A DNA stretch of 64,000 bases, taken from contig NZ_BDBS01000002.1 in the NCBI RefSeq assembly GCF_001613105.1, positions 186,001 to 250,000 of the forward strand, given 5' to 3'. The notes under the pieces are model-generated. The model saw only the letters and a program-made list of their open reading frames with translations. It searched no databases and was not told the origin of the DNA. The stretch is from Nocardia pseudobrasiliensis NBRC 108224 (GTDB taxonomy: Bacteria; Actinomycetota; Actinomycetes; Mycobacteriales; Mycobacteriaceae). A program made the position numbers and the translations under genes. Each line of letters opens with the position of its first letter. Positions within the stretch are counted from its first letter, which is position 1. Below are positions 16,899 to 25,501 of the stretch, in pieces.

Positions 16899-17612
16899 AT
16901 GGTTGAGGCGGCGCAGGGCAGTGAGCGCGACGACGGCCGGACCCGCAGCGTCTGGTTGCGGCCGACCTCGCCCGGTCGCACCGAACCGCCCATCACCCGC
17001 GCGCGCATCGTCGAGGCCGCGGTCGCGCTGCTCGACGAGGAGGGGCTCGAGCGACTGACCATGCGCCGCCTCGCCCAGCGGCTCGGCACCGGATCCACCA
17101 CGCTGTACTGGCATCTCGACACCAAAGACGATGTGATCGACCTCGCGGTGGACGCGATCTTCGGCGAGACGCCGATTCCCGAACGGCACAGCGATGATTG
17201 GCGCGCCGACCTCACCGCGCTGCTGACCGGATGGCGCGCCACACTGCTTCGCCATCCCTGGACGGCGGGTCTGGCGGCGAATCGCCGCCCGCTGCTCGGG
17301 CCGAATTTCCTTGCCTGGATGGAATTCCTGCGCGCGGCGCTGGTTCGGGCCGGATTCGTCGGCCCGCACGTGTCCGCCGCGAGCTGGGCGCTGGTCAGTC
17401 ACGTCGCCGGATCGGCCGCGAGCGAGTCGAGCCTGCGGTTGTCCGAGGAGGATTTCCGCGCCGCCGACGAGTTGGTGACCTCTCAGGCGGATCGCTTTCC
17501 GGCCTTGGCCGAGCACGGCTATCTGTCCGGGTCCGATTGGACGGCCAATTTCGACCACGGCCTGACCTACCTGCTCGACGGGCTTGCCGTCCAGCTCCAG
17601 CGACGCGACTGA
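16899..17612 (+). CDS. TetR-family regulator (paralogue of the gene at 3882)
   Basis: 237 residues. The HTH LTMRRLAQRLGTGSTTLYWH is followed by DTKDDVIDLAVDAIFGE, nearly the same as in the 3882 protein; RHPWTA, GPNF and WMEFL blocks are also shared. The C-terminal ligand domain differs more. Operator-like dyads flank it at 16816 and 17653, in front of the NmrA-like gene and the efflux pump. The likely model is a repressor that releases its neighbours on binding a toxic or endogenous small molecule. Confidence 0.93.
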   Translation: MVEAAQGSERDDGRTRSVWLRPTSPGRTEPPITRARIVEAAVALLDEEGLERLTMRRLAQRLGTGSTTLYWHLDTKDDVIDLAVDAIFGETPIPERHSDDWRADLTALLTGWRATLLRHPWTAGLAANRRPLLGPNFLAWMEFLRAALVRAGFVGPHVSAASWALVSHVAGSAASESSLRLSEEDFRAADELVTSQADRFPALAEHGYLSGSDWTANFDHGLTYLLDGLAVQLQRRD

Positions 17613-17652
17613 GCACCCCGAACCGGTACGCCGCCGCATGCTGATGCGCCGG

Positions 17653-17686
17653 TAGAACGTTGATCCTGTACCAGATCTATGTTCTA
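17653..17686 (+). promoter_or_regulatory. TetR-type operator, site 4 of 5
   Basis: Arms TAGAACGTTGATC (17653-17665) and GATCTATGTTCTA (17674-17686) with an 8-bp spacer, ending 32 bp before the efflux-pump start. One of the cleanest of the five dyads. Confidence 0.7.
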
Positions 17687-17718
17687 GTAGGAGGGGTTGG
17701 TCGAGCCGGAGGGAAATC

Positions 17719-19179
17719 ATGGAAACGGACGAGCGGGTAGGCACGCGTCTGTGGACGACCTTGCTGTTGGTGAGTCTGGTGCAGATGATGATCGTGCTCG
17801 ACGCGACCATCGTGAACGTCGCACTCCCGTCGGCACAGCGTGATCTGCAGATGTCCGACGGCAGTCGGCAGTGGGTGATCACCGCCTATACGCTCGCCTT
17901 CGGCGGGCTGCTGCTGATCGGCGGGCGGATCAGCGGATCGGTCGGACATCGGCGCACGCTGATCGCCGGACTCATCGGCTTCGCCGCGGCGTCCGCTCTG
18001 GGCGGTTTCGCGGCCACCGCGCCCGTCCTGTTCGCCGCGCGGGCCGTTCAGGGAATCTGTGCGGCCTTCCTCGCCCCCGCTGCACTGTCGCTGCTCTCGA
18101 TCGCCTGCGCCGACGCGACGGCCGCGGTGCGGGGCAGGGCCTTCGGCGTCTTCGCGGCCATCGGCGCGGGCGGTTCCGCGCTCGGATTGGTGGTCGGGGG
18201 TCTGCTGACCCGATATCTGGACTGGCGCTGGTGTCTGTTCGTCAATGTTCCGATCGCGCTGTGCGCGTTGATCGGTTCACCGGCGCTGCGGCGCGACGAA
18301 CGTGACGGCGGGCGCGGGGGTCTGGATATTCCGGGAACGGTGGTCAGCATCGCGAGCGTGGCCGCCATGGTCTTCGGCCTCGATCGGGCGCAGTCGCGCG
18401 GCTGGTCGGATCCGGTGGTGCTCGAATTGCTCTGCGGGGGCGCGGTATTGGTGGTGCTGTTCGTCTTCGTCGAGTCACGTGCACGAAATCCGTTGCTGCC
18501 GTTGCGGATTCTCGCCGACCGAGCCCGCGGTGGCGCCTTCGCGACGATATGGCTGCTGCAGGTCGCCCTGTTCGGCTTCTACCTGTACATGACCTACTAC
18601 ACCCAGACGCTGCTCGGATATTCGCCGCTGCGATCCGGCCTCACCCTCGTGGTGATCACCGTGGCGAGCGCGGCGGGTTCGACCCTGATCGCCGGACGAC
18701 TGCTCGCGCGGGTATCGATCACCACTCTGGTGACGCCGGGTCTGGTGGCGACCGCGCTGGGGCTGTTGATTCTGGTGCGCCTCACTCCCGATGCGGCGCA
18801 TGTCTTCCTGCTCTATCTGCTGCCCGCGCAGCTGTTGATCGGGCTCGGGATCGGCTGCGTCATGGCGGCGACCACGAGCGCGGCCATCGCGGGCACCCGG
18901 CCGTCGGACACCGGTACCGCGTCCGCGATGTACAACGCGACCCAGCAGGTGGGCGGCTCGCTCGGCACCGCGCTGTACAACACCGTGGCGATCGGGGCCG
19001 CGGCGAGTTATCTGCCCGGCCGCACCGCCACGGACGCGGCGGCACACGGCTATTCGATCGCGCTGCTGATGGATATCGGGTTGATCGTGGTCGCGGCGCT
19101 CGTCGCGCAGATCATGCGCGCACCCGATCGGATGGCGGTGGTAGAGGGTGAACGGCCGCGCATCGGGTCCGCCTCGTAG
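17719..19179 (+). CDS. DHA2-family MFS drug exporter (EmrB/QacA type)
   Basis: 486 residues, with hydrophobic segments compatible with 14 membrane helices. IVLDATIVNVALPSAQRDLQ is the motif D1 opening; GGRISGSVGHRR and ALSLLSIACADATAAVRGRAFGVFAAIGAGG follow the family order. It exports hydrophobic cations or drugs using the proton gradient. The ATG follows a GGAGGG site and operator site 4. Located next to a TetR gene, it may export the product of the neighbouring biosynthetic genes or provide resistance. Confidence 0.92.
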   Translation: METDERVGTRLWTTLLLVSLVQMMIVLDATIVNVALPSAQRDLQMSDGSRQWVITAYTLAFGGLLLIGGRISGSVGHRRTLIAGLIGFAAASALGGFAATAPVLFAARAVQGICAAFLAPAALSLLSIACADATAAVRGRAFGVFAAIGAGGSALGLVVGGLLTRYLDWRWCLFVNVPIALCALIGSPALRRDERDGGRGGLDIPGTVVSIASVAAMVFGLDRAQSRGWSDPVVLELLCGGAVLVVLFVFVESRARNPLLPLRILADRARGGAFATIWLLQVALFGFYLYMTYYTQTLLGYSPLRSGLTLVVITVASAAGSTLIAGRLLARVSITTLVTPGLVATALGLLILVRLTPDAAHVFLLYLLPAQLLIGLGIGCVMAATTSAAIAGTRPSDTGTASAMYNATQQVGGSLGTALYNTVAIGAAASYLPGRTATDAAAHGYSIALLMDIGLIVVAALVAQIMRAPDRMAVVEGERPRIGSAS

Positions 19180-19201
19180 TGATTGATTGGCGAAAGTAGT
19201 T

Positions 19202-19243
19202 CAGCGGCAACGTATTCGGATCGCTCCGACTACGTTGCCGCTG
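19202..19243. terminator. bidirectional terminator hairpin
   Basis: CAGCGGCAACGTA (19202-19214) pairs perfectly with TACGTTGCCGCTG (19231-19243) around a 16-nt loop, between the convergent MFS and oxidase genes. Confidence 0.8.
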
Positions 19244-19252
19244 TCGAGCGCG

Positions 19253-20647
19253 CTACGCCGGACTCAGGGTGCTCGGCGGAATATTATGATTGAGGCGGAA
19301 GGTGTTGGAGCGATCGTAGCGCGCCTTCAGGGTGGCCAGGCGGCGATAATCGTCCGGGTCGTAGGCATTGCGCACATGCCGCGCGCCGCCCTCGCCGGTC
19401 ATGAAGTTGAGCATCTGCCCGTCGGTGCTCCATCGCGAAAATGTATGCAGCAGTTGGGTATGCGCGTACCGGACGACATCGATATCGGCCAGATCGGTAC
19501 GGGTGGCGAACACCAGGACGAACTGGGCCGAACGATGCCCGACGGCATTGCCCACGGCGGGCCCGCGCGTGAGTTCGCCGCCCAGCTGCCGCAGTTCGAC
19601 CATTTGGGGCACCGGCGAGCCGGATTCGACGAGATCGACCAGGACGACGGCCGCCTCGTCGCTCAACGGGCCCAGCATCAGATTGTCCCCCTCGAAGGGG
19701 CCGGGCTCGATCGGATCGTTGTAGATGGTTCCGGCGGCCGAATAGGGCATTTCCGACAGGGTGTCGACGATCGGCGTGGCGACCGCCCGCAGCGGCGCGA
19801 CCAGCCGCTCACCCGCTTCCGCGCCACCGAGATACGCCATACGGATCTGCACGATGCGCCGTCCGCGCAGATGCGGCGGGACGGTGTCCGCATCGGGGAA
19901 GGAGATCAGCGCGACCGACGAGGACAGTTCGTCCGGAATGTATTCGGTCCATTGCAGATACGCCTGAACCATGCTCGCGGCGTCGTCGAAGTCGAATGTC
20001 ATCGACCCGCCGTAGAACCGCGGGACCGGCACGAGGTCGATCTCCATACCGGTGACGATGCCGAAGTTGTCTCGGCCGCCGCGCAGCGCCCAGAACAGAT
20101 CCGGATCGGATCGGTGGGTCACATGGCGTGGCCGGCCGTCCGCGGTCACGACATCGAGACTGCGGACATGATCGGCCGCGTAGCCGTACCGTCGCGAGAG
20201 CAGTCCGAGCCCTCCGCCCAGCACATAGGACACCGCCCCGACATGCGGGGCCGAACCCGACAGCGGGGCCAGATCGAATTGCGCGGCTTCATGTATCACC
20301 TGATCCCATCGCACGCCCGCGCCCAACCATGCGGACCGCGTCTCGCTGTTCACCCGGACGCCGCGCATCCGCCGGGTGTTGATCAGGACGCCTTCCTCGG
20401 CGGCCACGGCCAGCAGGGCGTGGCCGCTGCCCTGCACGCCGACCGGCAATCCCCGATCGACCGCGAAGGTGACGGCGGCGGCGATATCCGCGGGACCCGT
20501 TGCGCCCACGATCAATTCGGGCCGATGCCAGCGGGCGGTCTGGAAGCCGGCCCGCTCGGCGTCGTAGGCGTCGGCGTCTCGGGTGAAGATCGGTCCGCGC
20601 AGCGAAGTGGTCAGGCTTCCGACATCCGCGATGTCAACAGTGCGCAT
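19253..20647 (-). CDS. FAD-dependent oxidase of the berberine-bridge-enzyme type
   Basis: 464 residues. The PCMH FAD domain includes VGVQGSGHALLA, whose His corresponds to the residue carrying covalent FAD in this family; LGGGLGLLSRRYG follows. The BBE C-terminal domain ends NAYDPDDYRRLATLKARYD and FRLNHNIPP. The second covalent site, usually Cys, is not obvious, so bicovalent FAD is doubtful. These oxidases act on sugars, alkaloids and polyketides with O2. No Sec signal is seen. The start at 20647 is the ATG after operator site 5; the upstream extension is operator DNA. Confidence 0.88.
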   Translation of the reverse strand: MRTVDIADVGSLTTSLRGPIFTRDADAYDAERAGFQTARWHRPELIVGATGPADIAAAVTFAVDRGLPVGVQGSGHALLAVAAEEGVLINTRRMRGVRVNSETRSAWLGAGVRWDQVIHEAAQFDLAPLSGSAPHVGAVSYVLGGGLGLLSRRYGYAADHVRSLDVVTADGRPRHVTHRSDPDLFWALRGGRDNFGIVTGMEIDLVPVPRFYGGSMTFDFDDAASMVQAYLQWTEYIPDELSSSVALISFPDADTVPPHLRGRRIVQIRMAYLGGAEAGERLVAPLRAVATPIVDTLSEMPYSAAGTIYNDPIEPGPFEGDNLMLGPLSDEAAVVLVDLVESGSPVPQMVELRQLGGELTRGPAVGNAVGHRSAQFVLVFATRTDLADIDVVRYAHTQLLHTFSRWSTDGQMLNFMTGEGGARHVRNAYDPDDYRRLATLKARYDRSNTFRLNHNIPPSTLSPA

Positions 20648-20689
20648 TGGCGAGCTATCCCTCCCGGGGCCCGAACAGCGCCCCATTGC

Positions 20690-20723
20690 CAGAACAATGA
20701 TCCGATACTAGACCATCGTTCTA
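20690..20723. promoter_or_regulatory. TetR-type operator, site 5 of 5
   Basis: Arms CAGAACAATGATC (20690-20702) and GACCATCGTTCTA (20711-20723) with an 8-bp spacer, between the divergent BBE-type oxidase and quinone oxidoreductase genes, 43 bp upstream of the former. Confidence 0.65.
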
Positions 20724-20812
20724 GGGCGGGTAACGCCGACCGGCGCCGGTGACGTGACACACCTATCGGAGAAGGCTCGACCGCCGGGGCCGGAGCGGGA
20801 AAATTTAAAGGC

Positions 20813-21781
20813 ATGCGCGCCGCTTACATCGAAGAATTGGGACCACCGGAGAACATCCGGTACGGTGATCTGCCCGATCCGGTCCCGGGTCCGGGGGAGA
20901 TCCTCGTGCGTGTTTCCGCGACCGCGGTGAATCGCGTCGACACTTTCGTCCGTTCGGGTCGATATGTGACCCCGCTCGATTTCCCATTCGTCATCGGGCG
21001 CGATCTCGTCGGTATTGTCGCCGAATCCAATAGCCGCGAATTCCGACCGGGAGATCGGGTGTGGTGCAACAGCCTCGGCCACGACCAGCGGCAGGGCGCG
21101 GCCGCGGAATTGGCGGTCGTGCGCGCGGATCGGCTGTATCGCCTACCGGCCGGGGTGCAGCCGACCGATCTGCTGGCCGTCGCGCACCCCGGGGCCACCG
21201 CCTATCTCGCCGCGTTCGCTCAGGGCAGGCTGGCGTTCGGGGAGACCGTATTGATCGGCGGCGCAGCGGGTTCGGTCGGAAGCGCGCTGGTCGCGTTGAC
21301 CGCCAACGCGGGCGCGGTCGTCATCGCGACGGCTCATCCGCGCGATCACGAGTACTGCCTCGAGCTGGGCGCGACCCATGTCATCGATTACCGGCGCGGT
21401 GATCTGGTCGAGCAGATCATGAAGCTCGCGCCGCGCGGTGTGGATCTGCATGTCGATACATCGGGGAGAAACGACCTCCCCTCGGCGCTCGGGGTGCTCG
21501 CGCCCCGGGGGCGAATCGTACTTCTCGCCGGGCCCGCGTCGCGCTCGATACTTCCGGTCGGCGAGTTCTACATGCGGGACGCGACCATACGCGGCTTCGT
21601 CATATCGAGGGCTACGACGCGCGAGTTGCGGGCGGCCGCGGACGCCGTCAACGGAAGTGTGCTCGATATGTCGTTTCGGCCGCGGACGGTTGAAATCCTG
21701 CCGCTTTCCGAGTCGGTAAAGGCGCATCAGCGAGTCGAGGCGGGCGGATTGCACGGCACTCGAATACTGCTCGAAATGTGA
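20813..21781 (+). CDS. MDR-family NADPH:quinone oxidoreductase-like protein
   Basis: 322 residues. GroES-like N-terminus (GEILVRVSATAVNRVD ... FPFVIGRDLVGIV), nucleotide loop VLIGGAAGSVGSALV, and a quinone-reductase-type end. There are no zinc ligands of the alcohol-dehydrogenase type. It transfers hydride from NADPH to a quinone or enone. Divergent from the BBE-type oxidase through operator site 5. Its last bases overlap an alternative start of the PfkB-like gene, so the two are probably co-transcribed. Confidence 0.87.
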   Translation: MRAAYIEELGPPENIRYGDLPDPVPGPGEILVRVSATAVNRVDTFVRSGRYVTPLDFPFVIGRDLVGIVAESNSREFRPGDRVWCNSLGHDQRQGAAAELAVVRADRLYRLPAGVQPTDLLAVAHPGATAYLAAFAQGRLAFGETVLIGGAAGSVGSALVALTANAGAVVIATAHPRDHEYCLELGATHVIDYRRGDLVEQIMKLAPRGVDLHVDTSGRNDLPSALGVLAPRGRIVLLAGPASRSILPVGEFYMRDATIRGFVISRATTRELRAAADAVNGSVLDMSFRPRTVEILPLSESVKAHQRVEAGGLHGTRILLEM

Positions 21782-21795
21782 CAGCGGGAGGACGA

Positions 21796-22761
21796 ATGCG
21801 CATTTCCATTACAGGTTCCATCGCGGGCGACGCGGCGGAGTTGAGTTACGGTCTCGCCGTACTCGGCGCGGCACCCGTGCTGCTGGCCGCGCCGTGCGCG
21901 GGCTTCGACGAGCGGCGGCTGCTGCTCGGCCACGGCGTGGACGTGCGGCGGACCGATAGCTCCGACCCGGTTCCGATGCTGAAGCAGTTCGACGATATGG
22001 GCTGGGTGGTGGTCGCGGATGATGACTCCGCCAGCATGCTCGCGCGCACGCGGCACGTCATCGGCGGCGGATACTCGCTGGTGGCAAGCCCGGGTCCGCG
22101 GTTTTCCCGGCTCGCGCGCGACGAGGTCCGGACGCTCGTCACCGGGGCCGATCTGCTGTTCACGAATGAACGCGAACGGGATTCGCTGATCGATCGAGCG
22201 GATTGGACGAGCGCGACGATGCTGTCGAAGGTGAAATGCTGGGTCACCACGCTCGGTGCGAACGGAGCGATCATCGAATCCGCCACCGCACCGGCCCGGC
22301 GAATCGCGGCGGTACCGACCGAGGCCCCGGCGCGGCGCGGGGGCGCGGGCACAGGTTTCCGCGCCGGATTCCTGGCCGCGCTGCGCTGCGGTGCCGACGC
22401 GGCGACCGCGGCCCACCTCGGGACCGCGGTCGCGACCGCGGTCCTCGAAACGCCCGAGGCCCAAGGCTTTCGACCGGATCTGCCGACGCTGACGTCCCGG
22501 GTGGAAGCCGCCCACGGCCCCGCCGCGTCCCGCCGCGTCCGCGCGTTGCTGACCACCAACCGCCGCGGCCGGACGACTACGGCTCGGGGCCGGGACTCAC
22601 GGCGTGGCCGCGATGATCTGTTCGCGGAGGATATCGCCGTGGCCCGCGTGCCGGGCGAACTCCTCGCTCATGGCGAGCAGGGTCCATCGCATGCTGACCG
22701 TGCCCTCGCGGGCGATGTCCACGGTGTCGTCGAGTGCGAAGCGCGACGCGATCTCTCGTGA
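21796..22761 (+). CDS. PfkB-fold carbohydrate/adenosine kinase homologue lacking the catalytic Asp
   Basis: 321 residues from the ATG at 21796 (GGGAGG site 5-10 nt upstream). The order ISITGSIAGD ... SYGLAVLGAAPVLL ... LLFTNERERDSL ... WVTTLGANGAII ... FRAGFLAALRCG ... LETPEAQGF follows actinobacterial AdoK-type PfkB kinases. The signature that should read GxGDxF reads GAGTGF, replacing the catalytic Asp by Thr, and the N-terminal Gly-Gly substrate loop is shortened. Kinase activity is therefore doubtful. The last 55 or so codons run antisense over the DinB-like gene with a basic, low-complexity composition, suggesting a lost stop codon. Confidence 0.72.
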   Translation: MRISITGSIAGDAAELSYGLAVLGAAPVLLAAPCAGFDERRLLLGHGVDVRRTDSSDPVPMLKQFDDMGWVVVADDDSASMLARTRHVIGGGYSLVASPGPRFSRLARDEVRTLVTGADLLFTNERERDSLIDRADWTSATMLSKVKCWVTTLGANGAIIESATAPARRIAAVPTEAPARRGGAGTGFRAGFLAALRCGADAATAAHLGTAVATAVLETPEAQGFRPDLPTLTSRVEAAHGPAASRRVRALLTTNRRGRTTTARGRDSRRGRDDLFAEDIAVARVPGELLAHGEQGPSHADRALAGDVHGVVECEARRDLS

Positions 22762-22986
22762 CCGCTGACTGGCGCGCTCGAACTCGGCGATGACATCGGC
22801 GAGCGATTCGCCGTCGGCGACGGCGAAGGTGCCCTCGTCGCGGCGGGAGTAGCCGTCGCATTCGGATTCGTCGAGGCCCGCCCAGAACCGTTGGAACCAG
22901 ATCCGTTCCGCGGCGGCGGCGTGTTTGAGCAGTTGTCCCTCCCGGTCGATCACGATGCGCCCAAAGGTATGTGACGGCACCGACAA
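22597..22986 (-). CDS. DinB/DUF664-like protein, short
   Basis: 129 residues against about 165 usual for this family. The match runs from LLKHAAAAERIWFQRFW to SMRWTLLAMSEEFARHAGHGDILREQI, keeping two of the expected metal His positions (HAAAAER and ARHAGH). The N-terminal helix that normally opens the four-helix bundle appears missing, replaced by MSVPSHTFGRIVIDREG. Some relatives are mycothiol-dependent transferases. The 3' third lies antisense to the PfkB-like gene. Could be a decaying gene. Confidence 0.6.
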   Translation of the reverse strand: MSVPSHTFGRIVIDREGQLLKHAAAAERIWFQRFWAGLDESECDGYSRRDEGTFAVADGESLADVIAEFERASQRSREIASRFALDDTVDIAREGTVSMRWTLLAMSEEFARHAGHGDILREQIIAATP

Positions 22987-22989
22987 GTA

Positions 22990-23718
22990 TCAGATCGAGG
23001 TCGGTCGGGTGAGGCTGTCGATGAGCAGTCCGAGGGTGAAGTCGAAGCGTTCGTGGCCGTCGCCGGAGGTCAGCTCGTTCGCATACCGCCTGGTGTTCGG
23101 GAATTCGGCCTCGGGCAGCGCGGTGAACCGGCGCACCAGTTCCGCTCGGCTCAGCACCCAGGTCTCATCCGACGACTTCTGCCGCTGCCGAACCAGCGAG
23201 GTCTCCAGCGCATAGCCCGCGACGTAGAGGGAGATGGCGTCCATCCCCCAGACCGCGGTTCGAATGTCGATGCCACCGGCGAGCACGATCGCGAGAATCC
23301 CCTCGTTCACGCGCAGGGTCGCGAGATTGGTCGATACCGTGGCGAGCGCGGCCCGGGAAATCCCCGGGTACTGCAGATATTGATCGCGCAACTGCGTATA
23401 GACGTCGCGCAGTTGCTCGCGCCACCGGTCCGGATCGGGTGTCGGCAGCGTGATCCGGCTGCAGAGTCGGTCGATCAGCAGGTCATCGATATCGGCCTTG
23501 TTGACGATGTGGGCGTAGAGCGAGGACGGGCCCGTACCGAGAGCGTTCGAGACACTGCGAATGGTCAGGGCGTCGTAGCCCTGTTCGGCCACGACTCGCA
23601 GCGCGGCGTCGGTGATCCGCTCGACCGTGATGGGTTCCTTGCGGGTCGGCGGATTCGCGGGCGTGGCGGCGGGCTGCGCGTGTCGCGCTGCCCGACGCTG
23701 CCTGGGGTCGGTGGCCAT
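22990..23718 (-). CDS. TetR-family regulator
   Basis: 242 residues. HTH: ITDAALRVVAEQGYDALTIRSVSNALGTGPSSLYAHIVNKADIDDLLID. The C-terminal domain resembles TetR_C families with WGMDAISLYVAGYALE. The ATG at 23718 is preferred to an in-frame GTG 9 nt upstream. A 13-6-13 dyad at 23740-23771 lies between this start and the stop of the oxidoreductase upstream on the same strand. Only 3 bp separate its stop from the DinB-like start, so the two are probably co-transcribed. Confidence 0.9.
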   Translation of the reverse strand: MATDPRQRRAARHAQPAATPANPPTRKEPITVERITDAALRVVAEQGYDALTIRSVSNALGTGPSSLYAHIVNKADIDDLLIDRLCSRITLPTPDPDRWREQLRDVYTQLRDQYLQYPGISRAALATVSTNLATLRVNEGILAIVLAGGIDIRTAVWGMDAISLYVAGYALETSLVRQRQKSSDETWVLSRAELVRRFTALPEAEFPNTRRYANELTSGDGHERFDFTLGLLIDSLTRPTSI

Positions 23719-23739
23719 GCCTCGCACTATAGCTCGACC

Positions 23740-23771
23740 CGAACATTGTTCCCCGTGTGGAACGCTGTTCG
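23740..23771 (-). promoter_or_regulatory. operator-like dyad upstream of the TetR gene at 23718
   Basis: Arms CGAACATTGTTCC (23740-23752) and GGAACGCTGTTCG (23759-23771) around a 6-bp spacer, ending at the stop codon of the upstream oxidoreductase. Both arms are themselves partly palindromic. Sequence and spacing differ from the five-site family. Confidence 0.55.
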
Positions 23772-24731
23772 TCAGACCGCGAGCACGATTCTGCCGAACA
23801 CCTCGCCCGCATCCATCCGGTGATGGGCCGCGACGGCCTGCCTCAATGGAAGTTCCTTGTGGACAACGGCTTCCAGCTCACCGCGACCGGCGGCCGCGAA
23901 CAGTTCGGTGATCCCGGCGTGCTTGTCGGCGGCGGGTATCGTATCGGCGCTGAAGGTCGCGAAGGACAGCGACTTGCGGAAGGCCGTCACCATTTCCGCA
24001 CCCCAGTCCGCGGGCGGCATGCCCGCCATCGCGCCGACGACCACCATGCGGCCGTTCGGATTCAGCCTGGCGAAGAACGAGGGTAGATCCGCACCGGCGA
24101 CGATATCGATGATGACGTCGTAGCCCGCGCGGGCGTCGGCCCCGTCTCCGGCCCGGTCGAGCACATGGGTCGCGCCGAGCTCGCGCAGTCGCTCGCCGCG
24201 CTCGGCCGACGAGGTCGTCACCCCCACCGCGCTCGCACCCGCGCGCGCCGCGAGCTGAACGACCATGACGCCGATACCGCCCGCCGCGCCGCGCACCAGC
24301 ACCGACTCGCCGCGCGCGAAATGCGCGTGGCGCAAGGCGAAGTGGGCCACCATCGCCGAGGTGCCGAGCGTCACCGCGTCGGCGGCCGACAGCGCGCTCG
24401 GGAGGGGAACGACCATCGCGGCCGCGGCGACGGCCTGTTCGGCGTAGCCGCCGCCCTCGCCGGTGAACGCCCATACGCGCCGACCGATCCATTCGGTGTC
24501 GACGCCCGCGCCGACCGCGGTAACCACGCCCGCCACCTCATTGCCGAGCACGCGGCCGGGTGTATAGCCGAAGCTGGTCAGCGAACCGCTTCGCATGAGG
24601 GCGTCGAGTCCGCCCACACCGATCGCCTCGGTGGCGATCGATACCTGTCCCGCGGCCGGATTCGGATCGGGAAGGTTGACGAGCGCGAGATTCTCCGGAC
24701 CGCCGAATGCCTGCACTATCACTGCTTTCAC
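23772..24731 (-). CDS. MDR-family quinone oxidoreductase / zinc-independent alcohol dehydrogenase
   Basis: 319 residues from the GTG at 24731 (KAVIVQAFGGPENLALV is the family N-terminus); longer versions overlap the divergent TetR gene. Nucleotide loop VLVRGAAGGIGVMVVQLAARAG. The family reduces quinones or enones with NADPH. Divergent from the TetR gene at 24781 with a perfect palindrome between the two starts, the usual layout of a TetR repressor and its target. Confidence 0.87.
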   Translation of the reverse strand: MKAVIVQAFGGPENLALVNLPDPNPAAGQVSIATEAIGVGGLDALMRSGSLTSFGYTPGRVLGNEVAGVVTAVGAGVDTEWIGRRVWAFTGEGGGYAEQAVAAAAMVVPLPSALSAADAVTLGTSAMVAHFALRHAHFARGESVLVRGAAGGIGVMVVQLAARAGASAVGVTTSSAERGERLRELGATHVLDRAGDGADARAGYDVIIDIVAGADLPSFFARLNPNGRMVVVGAMAGMPPADWGAEMVTAFRKSLSFATFSADTIPAADKHAGITELFAAAGRGELEAVVHKELPLRQAVAAHHRMDAGEVFGRIVLAV

Positions 24732-24743
24732 CCGATCGAACGT

Positions 24744-24763
24744 AACGGACGCCCCCGTCCGTT
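24744..24763. promoter_or_regulatory. palindromic operator between divergent oxidoreductase and TetR genes
   Basis: AACGGACG (24744-24751) and CGTCCGTT (24756-24763) are perfect 8-bp arms around CCCC; a second short palindrome TTTAGCTAAA overlaps at 24762-24771. It lies 12 bp upstream of the oxidoreductase start and 17 bp before the TetR start. Confidence 0.65.
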
Positions 24764-24780
24764 TAGCTAAAGTGAGAGAG

Positions 24781-25407
24781 GTGACCGCCCATTTGACTCG
24801 TACCGTGCGTGCCGACGCCCGGGACAACCGCGAACGCATTCTCGCGGCGGCGCGCACGATCTTCTTCGACCGCGGCCTGGACGTGCCGATGCGGGAGATC
24901 GCCCGCCGCGCCGAGGTCGGCCCCGCCACCCTCTATCGCCATTTCCCGACCAAGGAGGCGCTGGTCACCGAGGCGTTCGCCGATCAGATGCGCGCCTGCC
25001 GAACCGCCGTGGAGGAGGGTCTCGCCGATCCCGATCCGTGGCACGGCTTCTGTCACGTTGTCGAGCGGGTCTGCCAGTTGCAGGCGCGCTATCACGGTTT
25101 CGCCGCGGCCTTGATGTCCGCATTCCCCCATGCGGTGGATTTCGTCGCGATCCGTACCTCTTCGATGGCCGGAGCCGCGGAACTGCTCCGTCGCGCCAAG
25201 GACGCCGGACAGCTGCGCTCCGACATCGGCATGGAGGACATGATCCTCATGATCATGGCCAACAACGGGATTCGGGCGAGTACACCCGCGGCGCGGATCG
25301 CGGCTTCTCGTCGTTTCGCCGCACTCATGATCGACGCTTTTCGTGCCTCACCGGTCCCCGTGCCGCTGCCGCCGTTGCTGCTGGCCGATCGGGGGCGAGT
25401 GTTCTGA
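24781..25407 (+). CDS. TetR-family regulator
   Basis: 208 residues from the GTG at 24781 (VTAHLTRTVRADARDNRERIL). The HTH MREIARRAEVGPATLYRHFPTKEAL is a textbook TetR/AcrR sequence; the C-terminal half resembles the SbtR-type domain found with redox enzymes. The in-frame extension upstream lies over the divergent oxidoreductase and is discarded. Predicted to repress that oxidoreductase and itself through the palindrome at 24744. Confidence 0.92.
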   Translation: MTAHLTRTVRADARDNRERILAAARTIFFDRGLDVPMREIARRAEVGPATLYRHFPTKEALVTEAFADQMRACRTAVEEGLADPDPWHGFCHVVERVCQLQARYHGFAAALMSAFPHAVDFVAIRTSSMAGAAELLRRAKDAGQLRSDIGMEDMILMIMANNGIRASTPAARIAASRRFAALMIDAFRASPVPVPLPPLLLADRGRVF

Positions 25408-25501
25408 CGGTGCAACGGTTTTCGGCGCATACCGAAGCGCTGAGCCGTCATCCCTCTGGGGTATGGCAGCGGTCCGGAAATTCCCGCATAGCGTCGCGGA
25501 C

